Assembly: GCF_003116015.1 (NCBI RefSeq)
Contig: NZ_LGQZ01000037.1
Location: 1-61,673 of the forward strand
DNA length: 61,673 nt
Origin: Azospirillum sp. TSO22-1
GTDB lineage: Bacteria; Pseudomonadota; Alphaproteobacteria; Azospirillales; Azospirillaceae
Direction: 5' to 3'
The notes beneath the pieces were generated by a model, which was not told the origin of the DNA, did no database searches, and saw only the letters and a program-made list of their open reading frames with translations. The position numbers and the translations under genes are program-made. Of this stretch, positions 1 to 7,969 are shown piece after piece (the stretch's first letter is position 1; the number at the start of each line of letters is the position of its first letter).

Positions 1-26
1 GGCCCCGGGCCCCCCCCCCGCCCCGC

Positions 27-497
27 ATGACCCATACTCAATTCCCCATCCCGCATCCCGAACCGCGTTTCCGCCGCCCGGCGGCCTGCGCCCTCGCCGG
101 CTTTCTGTCCGGTTTCCTCGCCGTGCTGGTGTTCCACCAGGGCATGGTGGGGCTGCTCCACCTTGCCGGCATCGTGGCGCGCGCCCCCTTCCAGCTCCAG
201 CCGGTGCCGCCGCTGGGCGTGCCGGCGGTGCTGTCCTCGGCCTTCTGGGGCGGGGTGTGGGGCGTGGCGCTGGCCGGCGTCGCCGGGCGCTTCCCGCGCG
301 GCGCCGGGTACTGGCTGGCCGCCGCCGCGTTCGGCGCTCTGGGGCCGACGCTGGTGGCGTGGTTCGTCGTGCAGCCGCTGAAGGGACTGCCGTCCGCCGG
401 CGGCTGGAGCTTCCCCGGCGTGCTGGTCGGCCCGCTGGTCAACGGCGCCTGGGGCGTCGGCGCGGCGCTGGCGCTGCGCATGATCCGGCGAAAGTAG
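27..497 (+). CDS. Small multi-pass membrane protein, function unknown
   Basis: The 156-residue product has about four hydrophobic stretches (roughly residues 21-52, 66-86, 92-116 and 128-150) rich in Gly, Ala, Leu and Val, so it should be a multi-pass inner-membrane protein. The C-terminus is a short basic tail. I see no catalytic motif and do not recognise a named family. The ATG lies only 26 bases from the contig edge, so its promoter and upstream neighbour cannot be judged. Its GC-rich codon use matches the chromosome, which supports a real gene. Confidence 0.6.
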   Translation: MTHTQFPIPHPEPRFRRPAACALAGFLSGFLAVLVFHQGMVGLLHLAGIVARAPFQLQPVPPLGVPAVLSSAFWGGVWGVALAGVAGRFPRGAGYWLAAAAFGALGPTLVAWFVVQPLKGLPSAGGWSFPGVLVGPLVNGAWGVGAALALRMIRRK

Positions 498-672
498 CGC
501 GGCGGCGCACACAACGCGCGACACGCGCGAGCAAACCGCCTATTGTCACGGGTGGAGTGTGCCGTTCCACGGCGCGCCCCCGCGGCGCGGCGGGGCTGTT
601 CCGTCCCCGATGCGCCGACCATGTGATGGTCGAGACGACACGCAAGACAACGCCAAGGCACAGGGACCCACC

Positions 673-1005
673 ATGCGCGATCAGCCGCTCTCACTCACCG
701 AAGCTGCCAAGTGGCTGGGATGCACCGTCGAGGAGGTCAGCGGCTACGTGGCCGACGGCCGGCTGAAGCCCTTCGCGGGCGGCGCCGACGGGCAGGTCTC
801 GCTGAACTCGGTGGTGGTCCTGGCGGAGAGCCTGCCGGCGGAGCGCGGGGTGTTCCGCGTGCGCGACATGCCCTCCTACGACTCGGCGCCGCCGCGTCCG
901 GCCGGAGGCGGCTACGGCGGCGGCCCCGGCGGCGGCTTCAACAAGCCGCGCCCGGCCCCGATCGTCGAGCGCCGCCCGCTGCGCCCGCCGCCCCGCGGCG
1001 AGTAA
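673..1005 (+). CDS. Small helix-turn-helix (excisionase/MerR-like) protein with Gly/Pro-rich tail
   Basis: The product has 110 residues. Residues about 5-45 (LSLTEAAKWLGCTVEEVSGY, then a V..GRLKPF wing) read as a MerR/excisionase-type winged helix-turn-helix. The tail from about residue 75 is rich in Gly, Pro and Arg and probably disordered. I chose the ATG at 673 rather than an in-frame ATG at 559 because the HTH starts just after it and the upstream part is low-complexity translation of intergenic DNA. It is probably a DNA-binding regulator; the target is unknown and no phage genes adjoin it. Confidence 0.6.
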   Translation: MRDQPLSLTEAAKWLGCTVEEVSGYVADGRLKPFAGGADGQVSLNSVVVLAESLPAERGVFRVRDMPSYDSAPPRPAGGGYGGGPGGGFNKPRPAPIVERRPLRPPPRGE

Positions 1006-1020
1006 GTTCCTCGGGTCAGA

Positions 1021-1236
1021 TCAGGCCGCGTACCGGCCGCGGCTGGGGGCGCGTGTGATGTCGCGCCCGCCCTGCTGCGGCAACGACAGCGCGCCGATCA
1101 GGTCGGCGCGGGTCCAGGCGCGGCGGCGCACCGCCATCTGGCGGCGGCAGTCGGCCGAGCAGTAGAGCGGAGACGGCCCGCGCGTCGACGGGCGTTCGAA
1201 CGGACGACCACAGCAGGCACAGAACAGACGCGGCAC
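1021..1236 (-). CDS. Small cysteine-rich zinc-finger-like protein
   Basis: This 71-residue product starts at GTG. Its N-terminal half holds CACCGRPF followed about 15 residues later by YCSADCRR, the C..C...C...C layout of small treble-clef or zinc-ribbon modules that bind one zinc ion. The rest is basic and would suit nucleic-acid contact. The stop lies 15 bases from the convergent HTH gene. I cannot assign a family. It is short and could be a chance frame, but the cysteine spacing argues for a real zinc-binding protein. Confidence 0.45.
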   Translation of the reverse strand: MPRLFCACCGRPFERPSTRGPSPLYCSADCRRQMAVRRRAWTRADLIGALSLPQQGGRDITRAPSRGRYAA

Positions 1237-1385
1237 GTTTTCCCCTCGGGCGGAAGCCCCCTGTTTCGCTGGGGGCGCCTTTTACCGGAAGGGCGCCGCG
1301 GCGCCCAGCCGGACAGAGGGGTTAGCAGCCGTGTCAAACCGCCTACTCCCTTCCACCGAAGGTATGGGGAGGAGGCGGACGGCGG

Positions 1386-1655
1386 TCAGCGTGCCGGCTT
1401 CGGCACCTGCGGCGTCGGCAGGTCCTCTTCCAGAATCACCACGTGGAGCGCGTAGGAGACCTCGCCGTCCTCCACATCGCGGTGCAGGGTGCCGACGAAC
1501 TCGCCGGCGATGGTCACCTCGGCGGACTGGCCGGCCTTCTGCGGTGCCTCCACGGCGATCTTGTCGTTGCCGAAGGTCCGGCGCAGGTACATCTGCACGC
1601 GGGCGATCTCGGTGTCGGAAAACTTGGCGGCCTGTGTCGGCTTGCTGGGCGGCAT
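1386..1655 (-). CDS. DUF3126 family protein
   Basis: The product has 89 residues starting at MPPSKPTQ. The core FSDTEIARVQMYLRRTFGN followed by an I.VEAP...SAEV segment and a D..DGEVSY strand fits the small alphaproteobacterial DUF3126 family (one helix then a beta sheet), whose function is not known. The open frame continues far upstream, but the region before 1655 is non-coding in character and the family starts near this Met. It is divergent from the csbD-like gene, with about 160 bases of shared upstream sequence. The C-terminus is Pro-rich. Confidence 0.75.
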   Translation of the reverse strand: MPPSKPTQAAKFSDTEIARVQMYLRRTFGNDKIAVEAPQKAGQSAEVTIAGEFVGTLHRDVEDGEVSYALHVVILEEDLPTPQVPKPAR

Positions 1656-1815
1656 GGCGGTTCCGCGATGTTTGTGGGAATGGGCGCGACAATAGTGCCT
1701 CGCGGCGATATGGGAAGGCCGAACTGCACCGGACAGCCCCAGCCATGCATTTTCCGGGAAACTTTCGCGCACCCTCTCCTGTTTGTGGTGGCGACACAGC
1801 TTTGGAGAGGAGACC

Positions 1816-1992
1816 ATGGACCGCGATCGCATCGAAGGCTCCGGCACCAAGATGAAGGGCGACCTGAAGGAGGCCGCCGGCCGCGTCACCGGCGACCAGA
1901 AGCTCCAGCAGGAAGGCGCCATGGACAAGGTCAAGGGCAAGATCCAGAACGCCATCGGCGGCATCAAGGACGCCCTGCGCGGCCACAAGTAA
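1816..1992 (+). CDS. CsbD family general stress protein
   Basis: The product has 58 residues and is highly charged. It carries the CsbD-family pattern of Met-Asp-Arg-Asp at the start, G...K.KG.LKEAAGR.TGD, then a second K.KGK.Q..IG..KD unit. CsbD-like proteins are small, soluble and mostly helical; in bacteria they are commonly induced by general stress, with unknown mechanism. The start at 1816 is fixed by the strong Shine-Dalgarno GGAGAGGAG just upstream. A 33-base in-frame upstream extension is rejected because it would swallow that site. Confidence 0.85.
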   Translation: MDRDRIEGSGTKMKGDLKEAAGRVTGDQKLQQEGAMDKVKGKIQNAIGGIKDALRGHK

Positions 1993-2123
1993 ACACCGGA
2001 CTGGAGGGGCGGCCGACGCGCCGTCCCTTCGCGCTTTTACGGCGCAGGCCACGCTTCTTCATCCGTGTCAAAGAAAAGCCGCACTACGAAAGCGGTTGAT
2101 GCCGCGGCGCCGGCAACGCATTC

Positions 2124-3935
2124 ATGATCCGAATCGCGTTCCGAGCCGTAAGAGTGGACATGCCGCACCTGCCCCGCCGAGCGACCATCGCCATCGCCGC
2201 CGTCCTCGCTCTGGTGAGCGGCTGGTTCATCTTCGCCGCCTGGAACGACTATTCGCGCAAGGCGGCGCAGGACAACGCCACCTACACCGAATTCGTCGAC
2301 ATGGCGGCGCGCGGCGACGTCGCCTCGGTGGTGTTCGGCAACAACGTGGCGCGCGCCACCGCCGCCGACGGCAAGCAGTACCGCATCGTCGTGCCCGTAA
2401 CCGACGACCTGCTGAGCGAGCTGCGCGGGCGCAGGATCGCCATCTCCTTCGACGACGGCCCGGACGGGCTGATGCCGCAGACCATGACGGTGCTCGACAA
2501 GCTGGCGCCGGTGATCATCGTCGGCCTGATGATCGGCGCGCTGGCGCTGAGCGGCGGCAACTTCTTCGGCATGGGCCGCGCCACCCGCCTGCACCCCGAC
2601 GACAGCCGCGTCCGCTTCGACGACGTCGCCGGCGTCGATGAGGCGAAGGAGGAACTGCGCGAGACGGTGGAGTTCCTCAAGGACCCGCACCGCTTCGCCA
2701 TGGCCGGCGCCCGCGTGCCCAAGGGCTTGCTGCTGGTCGGCCCGCCGGGCACCGGCAAGACCATGCTGGCCAAGGCGGCGGCCGGCGAGGCCGGGGTGCC
2801 GTTCTTCGCCGCGTCCGGCTCCGACTTCGTCGAGATGTTCGTCGGCCTGGGCGCCGCGCGCGTGCGCAACCTGTTCAAGCAGGCGCGCGCCAAGGCGCCC
2901 TGCATCCTGTTCATCGACGAGATCGACGCGCTGGCCGGCAAGCGCGGCGAGGCCAACTCCCACTCCGAGAAGGAGCAGACGCTGAACCAGCTGCTGGTCG
3001 AGATGGACGGCGTCGTCGATGGCGGCGACGTGGTCATCATCGCCGCCACCAACCGGGTGGAGATGCTGGACGCGGCGGTGCTGCGCCCCGGTCGCTTCGA
3101 CCGCCACATCCACGTCAGCCCGCCCGACGTGACCGGGCGCGAGGCGATCCTCGGCGTGCACACCGGCCGCTGCAAGCTGGCGACCGACGTCTGCCTGAAG
3201 ACGGTGGCGCGCGGCGCCCCCGGCTTCTCCGGCGCCGAGCTGGCCAACCTGGTGAACGAGGCGGCGCTGTCGGCGGCGCGCCAGGGCCGCGTCATCATCC
3301 ACATGAACGATTTCGAGGCCGCCAAGGACCGCGTGCTGATGGGCACCGAGCGCCGCACCCTGGCGCTCTCCGACCACGAGCGCCGGCTGACCGCGGTTCA
3401 CGAGGCCGGGCACGCCCTGGTCTCGGTGAAGATCCCGGAGGCCGACCCGATCCACAAGGCGACCGTCATCCCGCGCGGCCGGGCGCTCGGCATGGTGGTG
3501 CGGCTGCCGGATGGCGACCGGGTGTCGCTGTCGCGCGCCAAGCTGCTGGCCGACATCGCCGTCGCCATGGCCGGCCGCGCGGCGGAAGAGCTGGTGTTCG
3601 GCCCCGACGCGGTGACCACCGGCGCCGAGGCCGACTTCCGCGCCGCCACCGACATCGCCCGGCGCATGGTGAAGGCCTGGGGCATGAGCGAGAGCGTCGG
3701 CTTCGTGGCCCACACGGCGGAGCCCGGCAGCGCCACGTCGGAACGCATGGCCTGGCTGATCGACGAGGAGGTTCGCCGCATCACCGACGAGGGCATGGAG
3801 CGCGCCAGGCGCCTGCTGACCGGCAACCGCGCCGCGCTCGACGCCATCTCCGAGGCGCTGCTGGAGCACGAGACGCTGAGCGGCGCGGAGATCACGGCGA
3901 TGGCCGAGCCGAAGCTGGAGACCGAGGCGGCGTAA
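2124..3935 (+). CDS. ftsH: ATP-dependent zinc metalloprotease, FtsH family
   Basis: The 603-residue product is an FtsH-type membrane-anchored AAA+ protease. A first membrane segment lies at about residues 20-39, a short periplasmic part follows, and a second membrane segment is at about 127-143. The AAA domain has Walker A GPPGTGKT (206-213), pore loop FVG (239-241), Walker B ILFIDEID (261-268) and the second region of homology near 308-326. The M41 peptidase has HEAGH (426-430), with Asp504 as likely third zinc ligand. It is shorter than the usual 640 or so residues, ending soon after the protease domain. It is a stand-alone gene, not next to tilS, so it may be a second FtsH. Starts at 2124 or 2160 are both possible; neither has a strong Shine-Dalgarno. 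Confidence 0.93.
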   Translation: MIRIAFRAVRVDMPHLPRRATIAIAAVLALVSGWFIFAAWNDYSRKAAQDNATYTEFVDMAARGDVASVVFGNNVARATAADGKQYRIVVPVTDDLLSELRGRRIAISFDDGPDGLMPQTMTVLDKLAPVIIVGLMIGALALSGGNFFGMGRATRLHPDDSRVRFDDVAGVDEAKEELRETVEFLKDPHRFAMAGARVPKGLLLVGPPGTGKTMLAKAAAGEAGVPFFAASGSDFVEMFVGLGAARVRNLFKQARAKAPCILFIDEIDALAGKRGEANSHSEKEQTLNQLLVEMDGVVDGGDVVIIAATNRVEMLDAAVLRPGRFDRHIHVSPPDVTGREAILGVHTGRCKLATDVCLKTVARGAPGFSGAELANLVNEAALSAARQGRVIIHMNDFEAAKDRVLMGTERRTLALSDHERRLTAVHEAGHALVSVKIPEADPIHKATVIPRGRALGMVVRLPDGDRVSLSRAKLLADIAVAMAGRAAEELVFGPDAVTTGAEADFRAATDIARRMVKAWGMSESVGFVAHTAEPGSATSERMAWLIDEEVRRITDEGMERARRLLTGNRAALDAISEALLEHETLSGAEITAMAEPKLETEAA

Positions 3936-3950
3936 GGCCATCAAAAGCCC

Positions 3951-4168
3951 CCTCCCCCGCCTCCGGCGGGGGAGGGTTGGGTGGGGGGCAGCCGCGCGCA
4001 CGAGAATCAACGCCTGCCACCCGCGCCGTAGCCCCCACCTTCCCGCGCCTGCGGCGCGGGTCCCCTCACGGTTGCCCGCAAGTCGGGCAACCGCGTTCCG
4101 CCTTTCGCGGCCTTGCCGCGAATGCCTTCGGCATCGGCTCCACGCCCCCGCCGGAGGCGGGGGAGGAC
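3951..4168. terminator. Cluster of GC-rich hairpins between convergent ftsH and pleD
   Basis: Four inverted repeats lie between the convergent ends of the ftsH-type gene and pleD: arms 3951-3960/3966-3975 (10 bp), 4042-4049/4053-4060 (8 bp), 4071-4078/4084-4091 (8 bp) and 4145-4152/4156-4163 (8 bp). The first and last share the CCCCCGCC / GGCGGGGG core in opposite order, as in a REP doublet. They probably act as transcription stops for both genes; there is no U run, so this is inferred from position. Confidence 0.5.
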
Positions 4169-4195
4169 TTCACCATACTTTTTGAAAAGAAGCCC

Positions 4196-5611
4196 CTACC
4201 GCACCGGGCTGATGTGCAGTTCCGCGATGTCGCCGCGCGGATCGACCGCCACGCAGTTGCGGCCGCGGCGCTTGGCGTCGTAGAGCGCCTCGTCGGCGCG
4301 CTTGACCACCGCCTCGGCGGTGTCGCCCAGCCGGCCGCCGATCGACACGCCGACCGACACCGTCACCGCGATCTCGCCCACCGGGGCCGAGACCGTGAAG
4401 GGCGTGTCGCCGATGCGCTGGCGCAGGCGCTCGGCCACCGTGGCCGCGCCCTCGCCGTCGGTGTCGGGGAGGATGACGATGAACTCCTCGCCGCCCAGGC
4501 GCGCCACCAGATCGAAGGTGCGCAGGTTGCGGCTGGCGCGCGTCGCCACCTCCTTCAGCACCTCGTCGCCGACGTCGTGGCCATAGGTGTCGTTGACCAC
4601 CTTGAAGTGGTCGATGTCGAACATCAGCACCGACACCGGCTTGTGGTTGTCGATGGCGCGGTCGAGCAGGCGCGGCAGGTGCGCGCTGACGTAGCGGCGG
4701 TTGAACACCCCCGTCAGGCTGTCGGTGAGCGCCATCGACAGGCTCTGCTCGTAGTTCGCGCGCAGCCGGTCCTGGTAGCGCTTGCGGCGGATCTGCGTGC
4801 GCACGCGCGCCAGCAGCTCGTTGCGGTCGATGGGCTTGATGACGTAGTCGTTGGCGCCCAGCTCCAGCCCCTTGGCGACGCGGTTGAGGTCGCCCTCGTC
4901 CACCACCAGCAGGATCGGCACCTGCCGGGTGCGCTCGTGCGAGCGCAGCTGCGAGCACAGGCGCAGCCCGTCCTCGTTCAGCAGGGTCAGGCTGATGATC
5001 ACCAGCTCGAAATCGTCGGACAGCGCGCGCTCCAGCGCCCGCGCGCCGGTCTCGGCAGCGACCACGTGGTTGCTGTCGCGGGCCAGCGTGTCGGTGATCT
5101 TGTCCAGGTCGAGCGCCGAGTCCTCCAGCACCAGGACCCGCGCCTTCTCGTGCGATTCGCTGAGCAGCGTGCCGGTGGTCGGCTCGATCACGCCGAACTG
5201 GCCGGAGGTGTTCTCGCGCAGCCGCCACTCGTCCATCATCATCTTGAGACGGACCAGCGAGCGCACCCGCGCGAACAGCGCGATGTCGTTGACCGGCTTG
5301 GTCAGGAAATCGTCGGCGCCGGACTCCAGGCCGCGCACGCGGTCGGCCACGTCGGAGAGCGCCGTCACCATCACCACCGGGATGTGCATGGTGGAGGGGT
5401 CGGAGCGGATCTTCTCGCACACCTCGAACCCGTCCATGCCCGGCATCATGACGTCGAGCAGCACGATGTCGGGCGCTTCCTTGCGCACCTGGTCCAGGGC
5501 TTCCGGGCCGTTGTAGGCGGTGATGACGTCGAAGTACTCGCGGGTCAGCTTCGCCGCCAGCAGCTTCACGTTCGGCAGGACGTCGTCAACGACGAGGACG
5601 CGGGCTGACAT
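4196..5611 (-). CDS. pleD: PleD-type response regulator with diguanylate cyclase (REC-REC-GGDEF)
   Basis: The 471-residue product has three domains. REC1 (about 3-120) carries phospho-acceptor Asp53 in LLDVMMPG and the Lys in TKPV near 105. REC2 (about 157-275) has Ser in place of the acceptor Asp (VIISLTL, 204-210), so it is probably an adaptor for dimerisation. The GGDEF domain (about 290-455) has the active GGEEF (373-377) and an RxxD inhibitory site (Arg364-Asp367). It converts two GTP to c-di-GMP when phosphorylated on REC1. This is the same layout as Caulobacter PleD. It follows divK by 7 bases and so is co-transcribed with it. Confidence 0.95.
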   Translation of the reverse strand: MSARVLVVDDVLPNVKLLAAKLTREYFDVITAYNGPEALDQVRKEAPDIVLLDVMMPGMDGFEVCEKIRSDPSTMHIPVVMVTALSDVADRVRGLESGADDFLTKPVNDIALFARVRSLVRLKMMMDEWRLRENTSGQFGVIEPTTGTLLSESHEKARVLVLEDSALDLDKITDTLARDSNHVVAAETGARALERALSDDFELVIISLTLLNEDGLRLCSQLRSHERTRQVPILLVVDEGDLNRVAKGLELGANDYVIKPIDRNELLARVRTQIRRKRYQDRLRANYEQSLSMALTDSLTGVFNRRYVSAHLPRLLDRAIDNHKPVSVLMFDIDHFKVVNDTYGHDVGDEVLKEVATRASRNLRTFDLVARLGGEEFIVILPDTDGEGAATVAERLRQRIGDTPFTVSAPVGEIAVTVSVGVSIGGRLGDTAEAVVKRADEALYDAKRRGRNCVAVDPRGDIAELHISPVR

Positions 5612-5618
5612 CGGCGTC

Positions 5619-6029
5619 TCAGCTCAGGAACCGCTGGACCGCTTCGAGGAACTTGGTCACGGAGATCGGCTTGGCGATGTAGTCCTCGCAGCCGCCCTCG
5701 CGGATCTTTTCCTCGTCCCCCTTCATCGCAAAGGCGGTCACGGCGATGATCGGGATCGATTTGAGCTCCTCGTCCTCCTTGATCCACTTGGTCACTTCCA
5801 GGCCCGACACCTCGGGCAGCTGGATGTCCATCAGGATGAGGTCGGGCCGATGCAGGCGCGCCATCTTCAGCGCCTCCAGGCCGTCGCGCGTCTGCAGCGT
5901 GGCGTAGCCGTGGGCTTCCAGCAGATCGTGGAAGAGCTTCATGTTCAGCTCGTTGTCCTCGACGATGAGGACCCGCTTGGCCGCTCTGCCCTGGTCCGCC
6001 GCCTCGGCGAAGCCATTCGGTGCCGACAT
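5619..6029 (-). CDS. divK: DivK-type single-domain response regulator
   Basis: The 136-residue product is one receiver domain. Acidic residues in VEDNE (23-27), acceptor Asp68 in [10 protein letters not shown], Thr in AVTAFAM and Lys in IAKPISV are all present. A 15-residue N-terminal extension precedes the domain compared with typical DivK. In Caulobacter, DivK is phosphorylated by DivJ/PleC and acts through DivL-CckA on CtrA; the same operon order with pleD supports an equivalent role here. The ATG at 6029 has GGGGGAG upstream at good spacing. A near-consensus CtrA-like site lies in the upstream region (6159-6173). Confidence 0.92.
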   Translation of the reverse strand: MSAPNGFAEAADQGRAAKRVLIVEDNELNMKLFHDLLEAHGYATLQTRDGLEALKMARLHRPDLILMDIQLPEVSGLEVTKWIKEDEELKSIPIIAVTAFAMKGDEEKIREGGCEDYIAKPISVTKFLEAVQRFLS

Positions 6030-6158
6030 TGACTTGCTCCCCCGGAGTCCCGTCCAGCCCGGCGGCTGTGCGGCCCTCGACCACGTTCGCGTTTGGCGAT
6101 CCCCGCCGCCGACGGCGCCGGGGGTGCTTTTCCCGTCTTCCCAGATACAAGGTGAGGG

Positions 6159-6173
6159 TTAAATTGTCGTTAC
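6159..6173. promoter_or_regulatory. Candidate CtrA-like site (TTAA-N7-TTAC) between divK and rhomboid gene
   Basis: TTAA at 6159-6162 and TTAC at 6170-6173 are separated by exactly 7 bases, one base off the CtrA consensus TTAA-N7-TTAA. It sits 30-44 bases before the rhomboid ATG and about 130 bases before divK. TTAA is rare in this GC-rich DNA. Function is inferred only from the match and from two better sites elsewhere in this window. Confidence 0.35.
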
Positions 6174-6202
6174 CTTTGCCCCTTTGTCATACAGGAACCC
6201 GC

Positions 6203-6988
6203 ATGTTCTTCATACCCCTGTACGACGACAACCCGACGCGCCGCACCCCCGTCGTCACCATCGCGCTGATCGCGCTGTGCATCCTGGTGTACGGCTGGCA
6301 GGTGTCGCTGGGGCCGCGGGGCGGGGAGCTGGCGGTGTACGCCTACGGCGTGGTGCCGGCGGTGCTGTTCGGCTACGCCGAGCTGCCCGATGCGCTGCAG
6401 GTGGTGCCGTCCTGGGCCACGGTGGCGACCTCCATGTTCCTGCACGGCGGCGTGCTGCACCTGGGCGGCAACATGCTGTACCTCTGGATCTTCGGCAACA
6501 ACGTCGAGGACAGCATGGGGCGCGGCCGCTTCCTGCTGTTCTACCTGCTGTGCGGCGCCGCGGCGGCGCTGACCCAGAGCCTCGCCAGCCCGCTGTCCGA
6601 GGTACCGATGCTGGGCGCCAGCGGCGCCATCGGCGGCGTGCTGGGGGCGTACCTCGTGCTGCACCCCCGGGCCAACGTGCGGGTGCTGATGTGGATCATC
6701 ATCTTCGTGCGGCTGATCAACGTGCCGGCGCTGATCGTGCTGGGCGTCTGGTTCCTCGGCCAGATCCTCAGCGGCGTCGCCACGCCGACATCGGACGAGG
6801 GCGGCGTTGCCTTCTGGGCGCACGTCGGCGGCTTCGTCGCCGGGGCGCTGCTGGTGTTCCCGTTCAAGCGGCGCGGCGTGGAGGTGCTGGAGCCGGCGCA
6901 CAGCACGCCCTTCGCGGTGATGCCGGCCTCGGCCGCGGTAAGGCGGCGGGGCAGCGTGCCGGACGCGGGGAACCGCTGGCGGCGGTAG
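6203..6988 (+). CDS. Rhomboid family intramembrane serine protease
   Basis: The 261-residue product has about six membrane segments. The rhomboid dyad is visible: nucleophile Ser140 in GASGAIGG and His207 in AHVGGF, with Asn90 in the HGGVLHLGGN stretch that forms the oxyanion site. It should cleave single-pass membrane proteins within the inner membrane; the substrate is unknown. I took the ATG at 6203, which begins MFFIPLYDDNP, the usual start of this bacterial subfamily. A longer in-frame extension to 6020 would overlap the divK start region. The C-terminal 40 residues are basic and look disordered. Confidence 0.9.
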   Translation: MFFIPLYDDNPTRRTPVVTIALIALCILVYGWQVSLGPRGGELAVYAYGVVPAVLFGYAELPDALQVVPSWATVATSMFLHGGVLHLGGNMLYLWIFGNNVEDSMGRGRFLLFYLLCGAAAALTQSLASPLSEVPMLGASGAIGGVLGAYLVLHPRANVRVLMWIIIFVRLINVPALIVLGVWFLGQILSGVATPTSDEGGVAFWAHVGGFVAGALLVFPFKRRGVEVLEPAHSTPFAVMPASAAVRRRGSVPDAGNRWRR

Positions 6989-7066
6989 AGGGGGTACAGG
7001 GGCACGGAGGCGCCGGGGAGATCATGGGGGCAAAGCCCCGGCGGATCTCCGCACCCCTGTAACTGG

Positions 7067-7795
7067 TCAGGCGGCGCGGCGGACAGCCTTGGCCGGCTTG
7101 GCGCGCTTGGGCTTGCGGTCGCGCCGGATCTTGCTGCCGCCCTTGCTGCCCTTGTGGCGGTACATCTTCGCGTCGGCACGGCGGATCACCTCGTCCTCGT
7201 GGTCGGCCGGGCCGTAGGGCTGCACGCCCACCGAGAAGCGGACCGGCAGTTCCTGCCCGTTCCACATGGCGTGCGCGCGATTGGCGAACTGCGCCAGTTC
7301 GGCGGCGCGCGCGGCGCCGGTCGCCGGGTCGGTGTCGGTCAGCAGCACAGCGAACTCGTCGCCGCCCAGCCGCGCCACCACGTCGTGCTGGCGCACGTGC
7401 GCCTGGAGCAGCCGGGCCACCTGCCGCAGGTAGGAATCGCCGGCCAGATGGCCGTGCGTGTCGTTGATCGCCTTGAAGCCGTCCAGGTCGATCATCACCA
7501 GCACGCCGCCGCCCTGCCCGGCCCGGCGCGCCGCCGCCAGCTCGCGCTTCAGCTGCAGGTTGAAGCCGCGGCGGTTCACCAGCCCGGTCAGTTCGTCCGT
7601 CATGGTCAGGCTTTCCAGGTAGGCGATCCGCTCCTGCTGCTGGGTGATCGTCTCCTCCGCCTCGGCCAGCTTGGACAGCAGGGCGGCGAGACGGACCGGG
7701 TCGCTGGCGACGTCGCGAAACCAGACACCGGCCGGGCCCGGCGCGTCGGAGCGCAGGAGAGCGGAGGGCGGGAAGGCGGTCACCGTGGCGTTCAT
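7067..7795 (-). CDS. GGDEF domain diguanylate cyclase
   Basis: The 242-residue product has a short N-terminal region, a helical linker with coiled-coil character (about residues 40-62, EAEETITQQQERIAYLE), and a GGDEF domain from about 65 to 220. It has the intact GGDEF signature and an RxxD allosteric site five residues before it (R-Q-H-D). It should make c-di-GMP in the cytoplasm; no sensor domain is seen. The ATG at 7795 has a GGAG about 9 bases before it. The Lys/Arg-rich C-terminus (KPKRAKPAK) is unusual and could contact nucleic acid or membrane. Confidence 0.88.
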   Translation of the reverse strand: MNATVTAFPPSALLRSDAPGPAGVWFRDVASDPVRLAALLSKLAEAEETITQQQERIAYLESLTMTDELTGLVNRRGFNLQLKRELAAARRAGQGGGVLVMIDLDGFKAINDTHGHLAGDSYLRQVARLLQAHVRQHDVVARLGGDEFAVLLTDTDPATGAARAAELAQFANRAHAMWNGQELPVRFSVGVQPYGPADHEDEVIRRADAKMYRHKGSKGGSKIRRDRKPKRAKPAKAVRRAA

Positions 7796-7969
7796 GGGTC
7801 GGCTCCGTCGGTACGAGGCACGTTTCGCCTGGATCCAAGCAACCGTCGTGCCAATCGCTAACGCCTTGGAATCTCTTACTCCATGACCCGGCAAAAGCCG
7901 CCGCCGCCCCCTCATCCCCGGCAGGAACTGCCCGCGCCTCCCGGCACGCCCGGCAGAATCTGCCGTATT

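Noticed and set aside
1256..1276. Hairpin GCCCCC / GGGGGC followed by CCTTTT as a terminator
   Set aside because: Only six paired bases with an odd loop, and no plus-strand gene ends near it.
1757..1784. Possible general-stress (EcfG) promoter upstream of the csbD-like gene
   Set aside because: GGAAAC-N16-CTGTTT departs from GGAAC-N16/17-CGTT at both boxes; too weak to list.
2037..4010. Very long open frame antisense to the ftsH-type gene
   Set aside because: Low-complexity His/Arg/Gly-rich translation typical of GC-rich shadow frames; the sense frame encodes a complete protease.
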